From the NCBI RefSeq assembly GCF_900142275.1, contig NZ_FRAI01000010.1, positions 22,765-86,764 on the forward strand: a stretch of DNA of 64,000 nucleotides. The letters are read 5' to 3'. Source of the DNA: Anaerobranca californiensis DSM 14826 (GTDB taxonomy: Bacteria; Bacillota; Proteinivoracia; Proteinivoracales; Proteinivoracaceae). Made by a program: the position numbers and the translations under genes. Below are positions 54,473 to 62,799 of the stretch, in pieces (positions within the stretch are counted from its first letter, which is position 1; every line of letters begins with the position of its first letter). The notes beneath the pieces are model-generated. The model ran no database searches, had not been told where the DNA came from, and saw only the letters and a program-made list of their open reading frames with translations.

Positions 54473-54705
54473 ACCCTTCCATCCAATTAGGACGAAAGGG
54501 TAAAATTCCGCGGTACCACCTAAATTCCGAATTAAATATAATTCGGCACTTGATAGTTTAACGGACATACCGGCTTACCCTACTATATTTCAGATAAGCA
54601 GCTTGTAGGCGACTTTCAGTATCCTTTCTAGGGGAAAATTCCACCGGTCTTTCCCTCTCTGGACTAGAGTAATACTTACTCCTCCTACGCATAGCCTTTT
54701 AAAAT
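54473..54705 (-). promoter_or_regulatory. T-box riboswitch for valS-folC (tRNA-Val sensing)
   Basis: The antiterminator T-box AGGTGGTACCGCGG is at 54508-54521. The terminator stem (54473-54484 with 54490-54501; ACCCTT...AAGGGT) follows with a TTTATTTATTT run. The specifier region near 54605-54620 reads GAAAGTCGCC on the minus strand, giving a likely Val codon GUC at 54611-54613. This fills most of the 345-base gap upstream of valS. Confidence 0.92.
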
Positions 54706-54779
54706 ATTTATTTTTTAACAGGTATTATATCTAAAAATAGTTTAAAAGTCAATGGCAAATTAGGTTTTGTAAAAAAATA

Positions 54780-55928
54780 TTATACTACCGACGGTTCTCT
54801 AATTAATCTCCCTTCTTTAAACCTTTTGAGACTCAATACTTTAATATCAATATCTAAAGGTTTATTTGTAATCATTTTAGCTGTTAACTTTGCTACTGCA
54901 GGTGCTATCATAAACCCATGGCCGCTAAATCCATTAGCTAAATAAAAGTTTTCTACTTCTTCAGTATTCCCTAGAATTGGCTGGGCATCTGGAGTCATAT
55001 TATATAATCCTGCCCATTGTCTTAAAACTTTAATATTTTTCAATACAGGGAGTACTGGAATAACTTTATGAGCCATTTCCTCCAAAAAATTAGCAGTAGA
55101 GGATATATCTGTTCCCTTTAATTCATTAGGATCACCAAAACCCATTATAAAACTGCCATGGGGGACTTGTTGACAGTAAAAACCATATTCTAGGGAGATT
55201 ACCATTGGATCTTGTATTTCCTTTACCGGTTGTGTCACAAGAATTTGATGTCTTTCAGAATAAACAGGAAGTTCAATCCCTACCATTTTAGCTACAAACT
55301 GGGCATAGGGTCCAGCGGCATTTATCAAATAATTAGTTTTAATCTTTCCCTTTGTAGTTATCACCGCTGTTACTCTCCCCTTTAGTACCTCAACATCAAT
55401 TACTTCAGTATACTTATAAATTTTAACTCCTAATCTTTGGGCACCAATAGCATATACTAAATTAGCTAAAAAAGGATTTATATGGCCATCCTTAGGACAA
55501 TAAGTGGCAGCTAACAAACCATCTATATTTAAATGGGGTACGATTTCTTTAGCCTCTTGTGGAGACAATAGTTTAACATCTATGCCTAAAGACCTTTGTA
55601 AAGCTATATTCTTTTTGTATTGCTCTACTACCCTATCACTGTAGGCTAACATTAGATAACCTTTTTGTTTAAACTGGATATCAAATTCAGTTGGTATTTC
55701 TTCATGTAATCTTTCAAATTCCCTTATACTGTCTTTAGCTAAAAGACAATTCATTTCAAGGCCCCATTGATGTCTTACACCGGCACCACAACGCCCAGTT
55801 GAACCTGCTGCTGGATATTCTTTTTCAATAATTACTATATCTTCCACTCCATATTTAGCTAAGTAATAGGCTATTGAACAACCGATTATCCCTCCACCTA
55901 TTATAACCACATTAGCCTTATTCTTCAT
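54780..55928 (-). CDS. FAD-dependent amine/amino-acid dehydrogenase, catalytic subunit (HcnC-like)
   Basis: A DadA/sarcosine-oxidase-type flavoprotein. The FAD-binding GGGIIGCSIAYYLAKYG motif is at residues 11-27, and GRCGAGVRHQWG and NGFSGHGFMIAPAVAKL are typical. The 382-residue length fits HcnC, hydroxyproline- and proline-dehydrogenase-like subunits. The ATG at 55928 has a GGAGG site and overlaps the [2Fe-2S] gene by 11 bases. The substrate is unknown. Confidence 0.82.
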   Translation of the reverse strand: MKNKANVVIIGGGIIGCSIAYYLAKYGVEDIVIIEKEYPAAGSTGRCGAGVRHQWGLEMNCLLAKDSIREFERLHEEIPTEFDIQFKQKGYLMLAYSDRVVEQYKKNIALQRSLGIDVKLLSPQEAKEIVPHLNIDGLLAATYCPKDGHINPFLANLVYAIGAQRLGVKIYKYTEVIDVEVLKGRVTAVITTKGKIKTNYLINAAGPYAQFVAKMVGIELPVYSERHQILVTQPVKEIQDPMVISLEYGFYCQQVPHGSFIMGFGDPNELKGTDISSTANFLEEMAHKVIPVLPVLKNIKVLRQWAGLYNMTPDAQPILGNTEEVENFYLANGFSGHGFMIAPAVAKLTAKMITNKPLDIDIKVLSLKRFKEGRLIREPSVV

Positions 55929-56193
55929 TTTTAAATCCTCCAAAAACCCCTAAAAATACTGGTTTACAAGGTGGACGCAACTTATGCTGTTTAATTTCTT
56001 CTATTCCCTTTGAAGTTTCTTTACTCAATAGATTCTGAAGAATCCCCTGACAAGTGCGGCCTTGGCAAGAACCCATACCACATCTTAAAATCCTTTTAAT
56101 TTCTTCCGGTGTATCTATCCCCATTTTTAAAAGATTTTTGATTTCCCCTACAGTGACATCTTCACATCTACAGATAATGATATTTTCATCCAT
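55918..56193 (-). CDS. BFD-like [2Fe-2S] protein
   Basis: A 91-residue protein with Cys in IICRCEDVTVGE (residues 9 and 11) and RCGMGSCQGRTCQG (38, 43 and 48), the bacterioferritin-associated-ferredoxin-like pattern. It likely passes electrons from the HcnC-like subunit to the other redox subunits. It lies four bases after the 4Fe-4S gene. Confidence 0.85.
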   Translation of the reverse strand: MDENIIICRCEDVTVGEIKNLLKMGIDTPEEIKRILRCGMGSCQGRTCQGILQNLLSKETSKGIEEIKQHKLRPPCKPVFLGVFGGFKNEE

Positions 56194-56197
56194 AATA

Positions 56198-56680
56198 TCA
56201 CTCCTCTACTTTCATAAACCGTACTAAAAGCTCTTTACCTTTATCCACCTCTAAAGTTATCACTGCTGTTCGATCTAGTTTTTCATTTTTTCTTACTTTT
56301 AAGACTCTACATTTTGTAATAGGTTTTCCCTTTCTATCTAAACCGGTAACCATATCTCCTTCTTTAGGCATAGGTAAAAATTCATAAGGTATTGTCACTT
56401 TGCCCTTATCCCCTTTTTGTTCCACTACAAAAATTGCTAATCCTGGACAAGCACCGACACAATTGGTACAACCATTACAAATTTCATGATCTACTTTTGG
56501 AATTTTATTGATATCCTCCCCTATTTTCACTGCTCCTTTAGGACATGAACTTTCACAAGGATTACAAGGGATTTCTTGAAAACATTCAAAAATTGCCACT
56601 GGTCCTCTTTTTATTCTCTCCTCTGATGGTAAAACACTTCTAAGTTCTTCATCGGTGGGTATGCCAGTTTTATTTAACAA
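56198..56680 (-). CDS. 4Fe-4S ferredoxin-type subunit
   Basis: A 160-residue protein with Cys motifs CFQEIPCNPCESSCP (about residues 32-46) and CNGCTNCVGACP (about 68-79). The C-terminal ~65 residues are a small beta domain (GDMVTGLDRKGKPITKCRVLKV). It would transfer electrons within the dehydrogenase complex. It is one base from the HcnB-like gene upstream. Confidence 0.82.
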   Translation of the reverse strand: MLNKTGIPTDEELRSVLPSEERIKRGPVAIFECFQEIPCNPCESSCPKGAVKIGEDINKIPKVDHEICNGCTNCVGACPGLAIFVVEQKGDKGKVTIPYEFLPMPKEGDMVTGLDRKGKPITKCRVLKVRKNEKLDRTAVITLEVDKGKELLVRFMKVEE

Positions 56681-57745
56681 TTAATCTCCCCCCCCTAATT
56701 TCTTTAATCCCCTGCGTATTTTCTCTCCCACTTCCCCTTTCCTTAAAATTTCTAAATTTTTTATCGTTTTATAAATTTCATACTCTAAACCTAAACTTCC
56801 TAAATTCCTAGATAAAGCTAAACCAGCTAATTTTCCTTCCACCATAGCAGAACTAGCTTCTTCCACTCCACAAACATCTCCAGCAACAAAAAGGTTCTCC
56901 ACCGTTGTTTCCAAAAATTTATTCCGCTTTGGGACATATCCACCTAATTCCGGTATCAATACCATTTCACAACCCCTATGCCAAAGGAGGTCGTTAACAG
57001 GTGATAAACCTACTGAAAGGCAGATGGTATCTACTTCTACTTTTCTGTTAGAACCTTTAACTATATTCCAATTTTCATCAATCTTAGCTATTTCAGCTTC
57101 CTCTACTTTATCTTTGCCATATGCAGCCACTATAGTATGGCTTGTAAGTATTGGCACTCCTGCCCTCGCTATTTTTGAGGCGTGAACTAGATAACCACCT
57201 ATTTGGGGTGCAGCATCTAAAACCGCTACCACTTTTACCCCAGCCTGTAATAATTGATAAGAAACAATTAACCCTATATTACCTGCCCCAACCATTAATA
57301 CTTTTTCCCCAGGTAAAATCCCTTCACTATTCATTAGTGTTTGAACTGCACCGGCACCATAAACACCGGGTAAATCATTACCGATAAAGGGCAAAAACTT
57401 TTCTTGAGCCCCTGTGGCCACTACTATTCCCTTTGATTTTACTTTTGTGTAAAATTTATCTTCTGTAACTATCGTAGCTACTCCATCATTGTATAAACCG
57501 ACTACTGTGCTTTTTAACAAAATCTCAACTTTATCGAGGGGAAATTTACTTGGAATATCAATACCTCTACATCCTGCAAAATGTTCCTTAGAACCAAAAA
57601 ATTTATGGGTTTGTTTTAATAGTTGGCCCCCTAACTTATACCCTTCATCTACCAACAACACTGTAAATCCATTATTACTCAATATTTGAGCAGCATTAAT
57701 CCCTGCAGGCCCTCCCCCAATAACCAAAACATCTAACTCTTTCAT
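56681..57745 (-). CDS. NAD(P)H/FAD pyridine-nucleotide oxidoreductase (HcnB-like)
   Basis: A 354-residue flavoprotein with an N-terminal FAD-binding GGGPAGINAAQILSNNG, an NAD(P)-binding GAGNIGLIVSYQLLQAGVKV near residue 150 and the FAD motif NLFVAGDVCGVEEAS. It lacks a C-terminal BFD domain, which is encoded separately here. It overlaps the small 2Fe-2S gene by 4 bases. It is probably the electron-exit subunit. Confidence 0.83.
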   Translation of the reverse strand: MKELDVLVIGGGPAGINAAQILSNNGFTVLLVDEGYKLGGQLLKQTHKFFGSKEHFAGCRGIDIPSKFPLDKVEILLKSTVVGLYNDGVATIVTEDKFYTKVKSKGIVVATGAQEKFLPFIGNDLPGVYGAGAVQTLMNSEGILPGEKVLMVGAGNIGLIVSYQLLQAGVKVVAVLDAAPQIGGYLVHASKIARAGVPILTSHTIVAAYGKDKVEEAEIAKIDENWNIVKGSNRKVEVDTICLSVGLSPVNDLLWHRGCEMVLIPELGGYVPKRNKFLETTVENLFVAGDVCGVEEASSAMVEGKLAGLALSRNLGSLGLEYEIYKTIKNLEILRKGEVGEKIRRGLKKLGGGD

Positions 57746-58044
57746 TTAATTTCACTCCCCAAACTACTTTCTACCACCATATCTTGTTCAGCTTTTGTAA
57801 CACAGATAGGGATATTTTCTATACCATTTACAGTCATTAAACAAGATGAACATTTACCAATAGCACAAAAAATTCCTCTATACCTATTATGTTTTTTACT
57901 CTTATTTAAAGCTTTAATCCCAGCTGCATGTAAAGCTGCCATAATGGTCTCACCTTCATATGCCTCTACAAGGGAACCATTGTAGAAAAAAGTAATTTTC
58001 CCCCTCCTTTGAAAACTTATTATTGGATGGTTTTCAATCCTCAT
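57742..58044 (-). CDS. 2Fe-2S ferredoxin-type subunit (HcnA-like)
   Basis: A 100-residue protein with the plant-type-like FYNGSLVEAYEGETIMAALHAAGI segment and CAIGKCSSCLMTVNG Cys motif of (2Fe-2S)-binding HcnA proteins. It is the first gene of the five-gene cluster, with ~130 bases upstream for a promoter. Its order with the HcnB- and HcnC-like genes supports one multi-subunit dehydrogenase. Confidence 0.85.
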   Translation of the reverse strand: MRIENHPIISFQRRGKITFFYNGSLVEAYEGETIMAALHAAGIKALNKSKKHNRYRGIFCAIGKCSSCLMTVNGIENIPICVTKAEQDMVVESSLGSEIK

Positions 58045-58144
58045 AAACCCACTCCTTTATTTAAGTTAATAGGGTGCTACTATTTATAACCATTAAATTA
58101 TATTGAATAGTTTATATTTTCTATGAATATTTTTTATTTCCTGC

Positions 58145-58189
58145 AAAAAATAAAAAAATCTTCCTTTTCAGAATTAAAAGGAAGATTTT
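58145..58189 (-). terminator. Intrinsic terminator overlapping the hprK stop
   Basis: A perfect 14-bp stem (58155-58168 with 58176-58189) has a 7-base loop and is followed by TTTATTTTTT on the minus strand. It covers the last codons of hprK. Confidence 0.88.
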
Positions 58190-59124
58190 AATTTGGTATT
58201 ACTTTTTAAATGTGTCAATAATCTCTGATTAAATTCCTCTGGGGTATTATTCCCCATTTTAAGGGATCTGTGATTCATAGCAGCAACTTCCATTATAATA
58301 GCTAAATTTCGACCAGGTGCTACAGGTATTTCCATGAGAGGTATATTTACACCTAAAATTTCATAATACTTATTATCCAATCCTAATCTTTCATAAGCTT
58401 TATCCTGTTGCCATACTTCTAACCTTACAACAATATCAATTTCCTTATGTCCCCTTACAGAACCCATACCGAAAAGTTTAACTACATCGATTAAACCTAC
58501 CCCTCTAATTTCCAAAAGGTGCTTTAAAATATCAGGGGCTGAACCAATAATTGAATCTTTAGCAACTTTCTTTAATACTACGGCATCATCTGATACTAAA
58601 CGATGTCCCCTTTTTACTAATTCAAGGGCTGTTTCACTCTTACCTATACCGCTTTGCCCAAGGATTAACACCCCTACCCCATAGATATCAACTAATACTC
58701 CATGGATTGTTTTGGTAGGTGCAAGTAAGTTGTCCAATAAATTTGTTAAAACACTTATAAATTGAGTGGTGTCCCGTTCAACACCTAAAATGGGAATTTT
58801 TTTCGATTTTGCCACCTCTAATAAAGAATTTGGAGGTGGAAAGCTCCTAGATAATATAACACAAGGTATGGGATCTACTAACAACTTATTAGCTCTATAA
58901 ACTTGAGTTTCTTCATCTAGGGAATAATAAAAAGATAATTCGGTTTTTCCTAATACCTGAATCCTTTCTGTCGGATAATAATCAAAATAGCCAGCTAAAA
59001 CGAGACCGGGACGGCTAATATCTTTTACCCCTATAATTCGGTCTAAATATTCTTCTCCATAAAAAATTGTTAAATCTAACTCTTTCACTATATCAGCGAC
59101 AGTTATTTTCTTCAATTTTTTCAC
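58174..59124 (-). CDS. hprK: HPr kinase/phosphorylase
   Basis: Phosphorylates Ser46 of HPr to control carbon catabolite repression. The Walker A motif is GQSGIGKSETALEL (about residues 153-166), followed by HRLVSDDAVVLKK and the signature EIRGVGLIDVVKLFG. The 316-residue length fits. The frame may start at GTG (59124) or, behind AGAGGTG, at TTG (59115). No phosphotransferase genes are in the window. Confidence 0.94.
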   Translation of the reverse strand: MKKLKKITVADIVKELDLTIFYGEEYLDRIIGVKDISRPGLVLAGYFDYYPTERIQVLGKTELSFYYSLDEETQVYRANKLLVDPIPCVILSRSFPPPNSLLEVAKSKKIPILGVERDTTQFISVLTNLLDNLLAPTKTIHGVLVDIYGVGVLILGQSGIGKSETALELVKRGHRLVSDDAVVLKKVAKDSIIGSAPDILKHLLEIRGVGLIDVVKLFGMGSVRGHKEIDIVVRLEVWQQDKAYERLGLDNKYYEILGVNIPLMEIPVAPGRNLAIIMEVAAMNHRSLKMGNNTPEEFNQRLLTHLKSNTKLKSSF

Positions 59125-59134
59125 CTCTTTTCCC

Positions 59135-59824
59135 CTATTGTGGTGGGATAATATCTGTTTTTACATTGTAATTGGTTATAATTATTTCAGTAACTAAGGA
59201 AAATTGCCCAGAAAGCTCAGTTACAAAAAGGTCAATTTTACTTAAAGTCCTTTTCTTTTTATCAATATATAAAGACAATTCAACAAAATACTCATTGGTA
59301 TTTTCTAATGGTTCTAGATGAAGGTTCTCAAGGAATTTTATTACCCCTTCTTCCTTAAGGGTACCTGATAAAATTATTTGCTTTTTTCTAGAAACCCTAA
59401 CCTTACTATCTAAGAAGCTAAAATCTCCGTATTTGGTGTAATTTAAAAGGGTTAAGGGGGCTGATATAAAGGATTTTAACTCAGGAACTTTAGCTTCTTG
59501 TAGTTCAACCCATTGATTTTCTATATTTTTTATATATATTCTATCTCCTTTTTCAAATAACTCCAAGGGATACCCTGCTGTATTTCCAAGATAATAAGTT
59601 TGTCCATTTAAATTAAACTGAACACCCTTTAAATTTACTGTAGCAATTTTATCATTTAAAATCATTGTACTATTTAATAAAAACACTATATTTTCCTTGC
59701 CTTGTAAATAATTAATAATTTCAACTATTAACTGTTCTGGCTGATGATATCTGACACTACCAGTACAACCACTGGTCAATATCAATAAAATCAGCAAAAT
59801 TAGCGGAAATTTTATGACTTTCAT
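59135..59824 (-). CDS. Hypothetical lipoprotein
   Basis: A 229-residue protein with a lipoprotein signal (MKVIKFPLILLILLILTSGC) and lipobox TSGC near residue 20. The rest is a predicted beta-rich extracytoplasmic domain with no family I recognise. It resembles LolA/LppX-fold lipoproteins in general character only. It lies between the LDH/MDH gene and hprK. Confidence 0.65.
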   Translation of the reverse strand: MKVIKFPLILLILLILTSGCTGSVRYHQPEQLIVEIINYLQGKENIVFLLNSTMILNDKIATVNLKGVQFNLNGQTYYLGNTAGYPLELFEKGDRIYIKNIENQWVELQEAKVPELKSFISAPLTLLNYTKYGDFSFLDSKVRVSRKKQIILSGTLKEEGVIKFLENLHLEPLENTNEYFVELSLYIDKKKRTLSKIDLFVTELSGQFSLVTEIIITNYNVKTDIIPPQ

Positions 59825-59854
59825 TATATTATACTCCCCTTACTTTATGCCATA

Positions 59855-60763
59855 TTAAATCCCTAATTCCTTTATCATAGAGTAAATGGCAGATACTGAA
59901 TTGGCTAATTCCCCTTTTTGAGTAGTGGTTAAATTTATATCAATAGTTCTAATAACCCCTGTACTACCTATAATTGTAGGTAAACTATAGGGAACTTCTT
60001 TACCTTCAAATTGTTGTACAATGGAAACTGGTAATATTTCATTGGTATCGAAGATTATTGCTTCTAATACTTGACATATGGCAATAGCAACACTATAATA
60101 TGTACCTCCTTTAAAGGCTATAACCTGAGCTCCCCCATATCTAGTGTTATGTAAAATTTCTTTCAATACCCCTTGATCTAATGTTTTATATTGAGATAAT
60201 GGTAAACCATTGATAGTAATTGTGTTTTCTAAAATGACCATAGAATCCCCATGTTCACCAATAATCATAGCATTAATATTCTGAGGATGAATATTGAGTT
60301 CTTTACCAAGTAATGACCTAAATCGCAATTGATCCAATACATTTCCTAAACCAATTACTTTCTTCTCATTTCCAATCACCCTTTGTGTTACATAGGTCAT
60401 GATATCTACAGGGTTTGAAACTACTAAAATCAAAGCTCCTGGGGCGTAATGTAACACTTTTTCAGCAATTCCTCTAATAATATCTATATTTTTTTCAGCC
60501 AATTGTAGTCTTGTTTCTCCTGGTTTCCTAGGAATGCCAGCGGTGATTATAACCAAATCTGAATGGGATATTAACGAAAAATCCCCTGAAGAAATTCTTA
60601 CATTTGGTAACTCAGCAGTTCCGTGTAATAAGTCTAACTCTTCTCCTTTAGCCTTATCCTCATCTACATCAACCAAAACAATTTCCCTTGCTAATCCCTT
60701 TAACATCAATGTATAAGCAGTTGTTGTACCGACTCTTCCACATCCTATAATTGAGATTTTCAT
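59855..60763 (-). CDS. Lactate/malate dehydrogenase family enzyme
   Basis: NAD-dependent 2-hydroxyacid dehydrogenase of 302 residues. NAD motif GCGRVGTTTAYTL at residues 7-19 with acidic VDVDEDKA (31-38) favours NAD. Catalytic Asp144, Arg147 and His171 (GEHGD) are intact, as is Arg85. The residue equivalent to Gln102 of lactate dehydrogenase is Arg79 (IPRKPGETR), as in malate dehydrogenase. KGGTYYSVA near the C-terminus is more LDH-like. AAGGAG-like GGAGGTG fixes the ATG at 60763. The substrate is ambiguous. Confidence 0.88.
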   Translation of the reverse strand: MKISIIGCGRVGTTTAYTLMLKGLAREIVLVDVDEDKAKGEELDLLHGTAELPNVRISSGDFSLISHSDLVIITAGIPRKPGETRLQLAEKNIDIIRGIAEKVLHYAPGALILVVSNPVDIMTYVTQRVIGNEKKVIGLGNVLDQLRFRSLLGKELNIHPQNINAMIIGEHGDSMVILENTITINGLPLSQYKTLDQGVLKEILHNTRYGGAQVIAFKGGTYYSVAIAICQVLEAIIFDTNEILPVSIVQQFEGKEVPYSLPTIIGSTGVIRTIDINLTTTQKGELANSVSAIYSMIKELGI

Positions 60764-60870
60764 AATAAAACACCTCCAATAAATTATAATACCTTTCAAT
60801 TAAGATATATGTCACAAAAAAAATTCAGGAAAATATAATGGACTAGAATAAAGTATAAGGAGGTAAAATC
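60764..60870 (+). promoter_or_regulatory. Divergent promoter region between the LDH/MDH gene and the ABC importer
   Basis: The 107-base gap serves two genes reading away from each other. On the plus strand there is GTCACA, a 17-base spacer and TATAAT. On the minus strand there is GTGACA, an 18-base spacer and TATTAT. The -35 hexamers of the two overlap, so binding at one would affect the other. No riboswitch is visible. Confidence 0.5.
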
Positions 60871-61875
60871 ATGAAGAAGCTTATTATATCCATTTTGATA
60901 ATAATTGTTATATCATCCCTTTTATTTGTAGGTTGTAAACCTAAAGAAGAAACTTTACCAAAGGTAAGGGTTTCAGAGGTAATTCACTCAATTTTCTATG
61001 CACCCCAATATGTAGCTTTACATTTAGGATTTTTTAAAGAAGAGGGTTTAGATGTTGAACTTGCAGTGGCTTGGGGAGCTGATAGAGGTGCTGCTGCTTT
61101 ATTATCTAACAGTGCTGATATTGCTCTATTTGGTCCTGAAGCAGCTTTATATATCGCAAGGGAACAATCAGACACAAAACTTATTGCCTTTGCCCAGTTA
61201 ACAAAAAGGGATGGTTCTTTTTTTATCGCCAGAGAACCAATGCCAAACTTTAAATGGGAAGATGTAAAAGGAAAAGTAATAATTGGTGGGAGACCAGGTG
61301 GAGTTCCTCAAATGGTTCAAGAATATGTATTATATCACAATGGCGTAATTCCACATATTGATGTAGAAATAATTCAAAACATTGATCTAGCAGCTACAGC
61401 TGTGGCTTTTAGCAATGGTATTGGAGACTTTATACAGGTATTTGAACCTGGGGCTTCTATGTTAGAAAAACAAGGTGTAGGATATGTGGTAGCATCCTTT
61501 GGAGAAGCTGGAGGAGAAATTCCCTATACTGTTTATCATGCCACTGAAAAATATATCAAAGAAAATCCTGAAATAATTCAAAAATTTACTAACGCTATTT
61601 ATCGTGCCCAAATTTGGGTTGATAATCATAGTGCTAGAGAAATAGCAGAAGCTATCCGTCCATCTTTTCAAGAAACTGATTTTGAATTGTTAGTAAGTGC
61701 AGTAGAACGTTATAAAAATGGAGATACTTGGAGTAAAGATCCTTTGCTAAGACCTGAGGCATTAGATCGTTTGCAAGAAATTGCTATTTTTAATGGTCAA
61801 TTAACTGAAAAAATTCCTTATGAAAAGGTTGTAAGAACTGATTTTGCTAATAAAGCTATTAAAAACATTAGATAA
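60871..61875 (+). CDS. ABC transporter substrate-binding lipoprotein (NMT1/SsuA family)
   Basis: A 334-residue extracellular binding protein with a lipobox LFVGC near residue 22. The family signature is visible in FYAPQYVALHLGFFKEEGLDVEL and GRPGGVPQMVQEYVLY. Members bind sulfonates, taurine or thiamine pyrimidine precursors; the ligand cannot be read here. It is transcribed away from the LDH/MDH gene and separated from the ATPase gene by a terminator. Confidence 0.88.
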   Translation: MKKLIISILIIIVISSLLFVGCKPKEETLPKVRVSEVIHSIFYAPQYVALHLGFFKEEGLDVELAVAWGADRGAAALLSNSADIALFGPEAALYIAREQSDTKLIAFAQLTKRDGSFFIAREPMPNFKWEDVKGKVIIGGRPGGVPQMVQEYVLYHNGVIPHIDVEIIQNIDLAATAVAFSNGIGDFIQVFEPGASMLEKQGVGYVVASFGEAGGEIPYTVYHATEKYIKENPEIIQKFTNAIYRAQIWVDNHSAREIAEAIRPSFQETDFELLVSAVERYKNGDTWSKDPLLRPEALDRLQEIAIFNGQLTEKIPYEKVVRTDFANKAIKNIR

Positions 61876-61938
61876 TAAAATTATAACATTCTAAGTTAAT
61901 TATACCAAATATTTTCTAAAACTTTTAAATAAAATTTT

Positions 61939-61976
61939 AACAGTATCTATTTTAACAATAGGTACTGTTTTTCTTT
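61939..61976 (+). terminator. Terminator between the binding-protein gene and the ATPase gene
   Basis: A 13-bp stem with one G-U wobble (61939-61951 with 61957-61969), a 5-base loop and TTTTTCTTTT. It probably reduces expression of the ATPase and permease genes relative to the binding protein. A weak TTAAAC-17-TATAGA promoter lies at about 61989-62017. Confidence 0.8.
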
Positions 61977-62037
61977 TCATGCACCCTCTTAAACTTCTGT
62001 CATAAAATATTTATAGACTAAAAGAGGAGGGTTTAAT

Positions 62038-62799
62038 ATGAATAAAAAGCCCCTTATTGAACTTAAAGATCTTTCCGTAACTTTTATGACTAAATCTGGT
62101 GGTACAGATGCTATAAAAAATATTAATTTAATTATAAAGGAAGGGGAGTTTGTTTCCATAGTAGGTCCCTCTGGCTGTGGAAAATCTACCCTCCTATCTG
62201 TTATTGCTGGTCTAATTCTTCCCACATCAGGAACATTTATCAAAAATTTTCAAACAGCCGGTTACATGTTTCAACAAGACTTCCTCCTTCCTTGGCGGAC
62301 AATTAAAGGAAATGTTTTATTAGGTCTTGAAGTCAAGAAAATTAAAACAAAGGAAAAAGTAGAACTTGCCTTAGAATTGTTAGAGGGATTAGGTTTAACA
62401 GGCTTCTTAAATTATTACCCAAATCAGCTATCAGGAGGGATGAGACAAAGGGTTGCCTTAGCTAGAACTTTAGTTTTAGAGCCTGACCTTTTACTCCTAG
62501 ATGAACCTTTCTCTGCGTTAGATTATCAAACTCGTTTAAATACTCAACAGGAAATTAGTTTAACACTTAGAAAAAGAAATAAAACGGTTATTTTAGTTAC
62601 CCACGATATTTCCGAGGCAATATCTATGAGTGATAGAGTTGTTATTTTGTCTAAAAGACCAGGAACAATTTTAAAAGATTTAGTTCTCCACCTAGAATGT
62701 GATAGTAAAGATCCTTTTAGTCGTAGAAAGGCACCTAACTTTGGTAAGTATTTTAATCTCATCTGGGAGGTACTAAACAATGAAATTACAACAAGTTAA
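62038..62799 (+). CDS. ABC transporter ATP-binding protein (SsuB/TauB/ThiZ family)
   Basis: The ATPase of the importer, 253 residues. Walker A is GPSGCGKSTLLSV (about residues 41-53), signature LSGGMRQRVALAR, Walker B LLLDEPFSALD and H-loop VTHDISEA. A strong AGAGGAGGG site precedes the ATG. The 3' end overlaps the permease gene by 20 bases. Confidence 0.93.
   Translation: MNKKPLIELKDLSVTFMTKSGGTDAIKNINLIIKEGEFVSIVGPSGCGKSTLLSVIAGLILPTSGTFIKNFQTAGYMFQQDFLLPWRTIKGNVLLGLEVKKIKTKEKVELALELLEGLGLTGFLNYYPNQLSGGMRQRVALARTLVLEPDLLLLDEPFSALDYQTRLNTQQEISLTLRKRNKTVILVTHDISEAISMSDRVVILSKRPGTILKDLVLHLECDSKDPFSRRKAPNFGKYFNLIWEVLNNEITTS

Noticed and set aside
60764..60870. TPP riboswitch ahead of the NMT1-type binding protein
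   Set aside because: The region is only 107 bases and has no CUGAGA-type core; promoters for both directions fill it.
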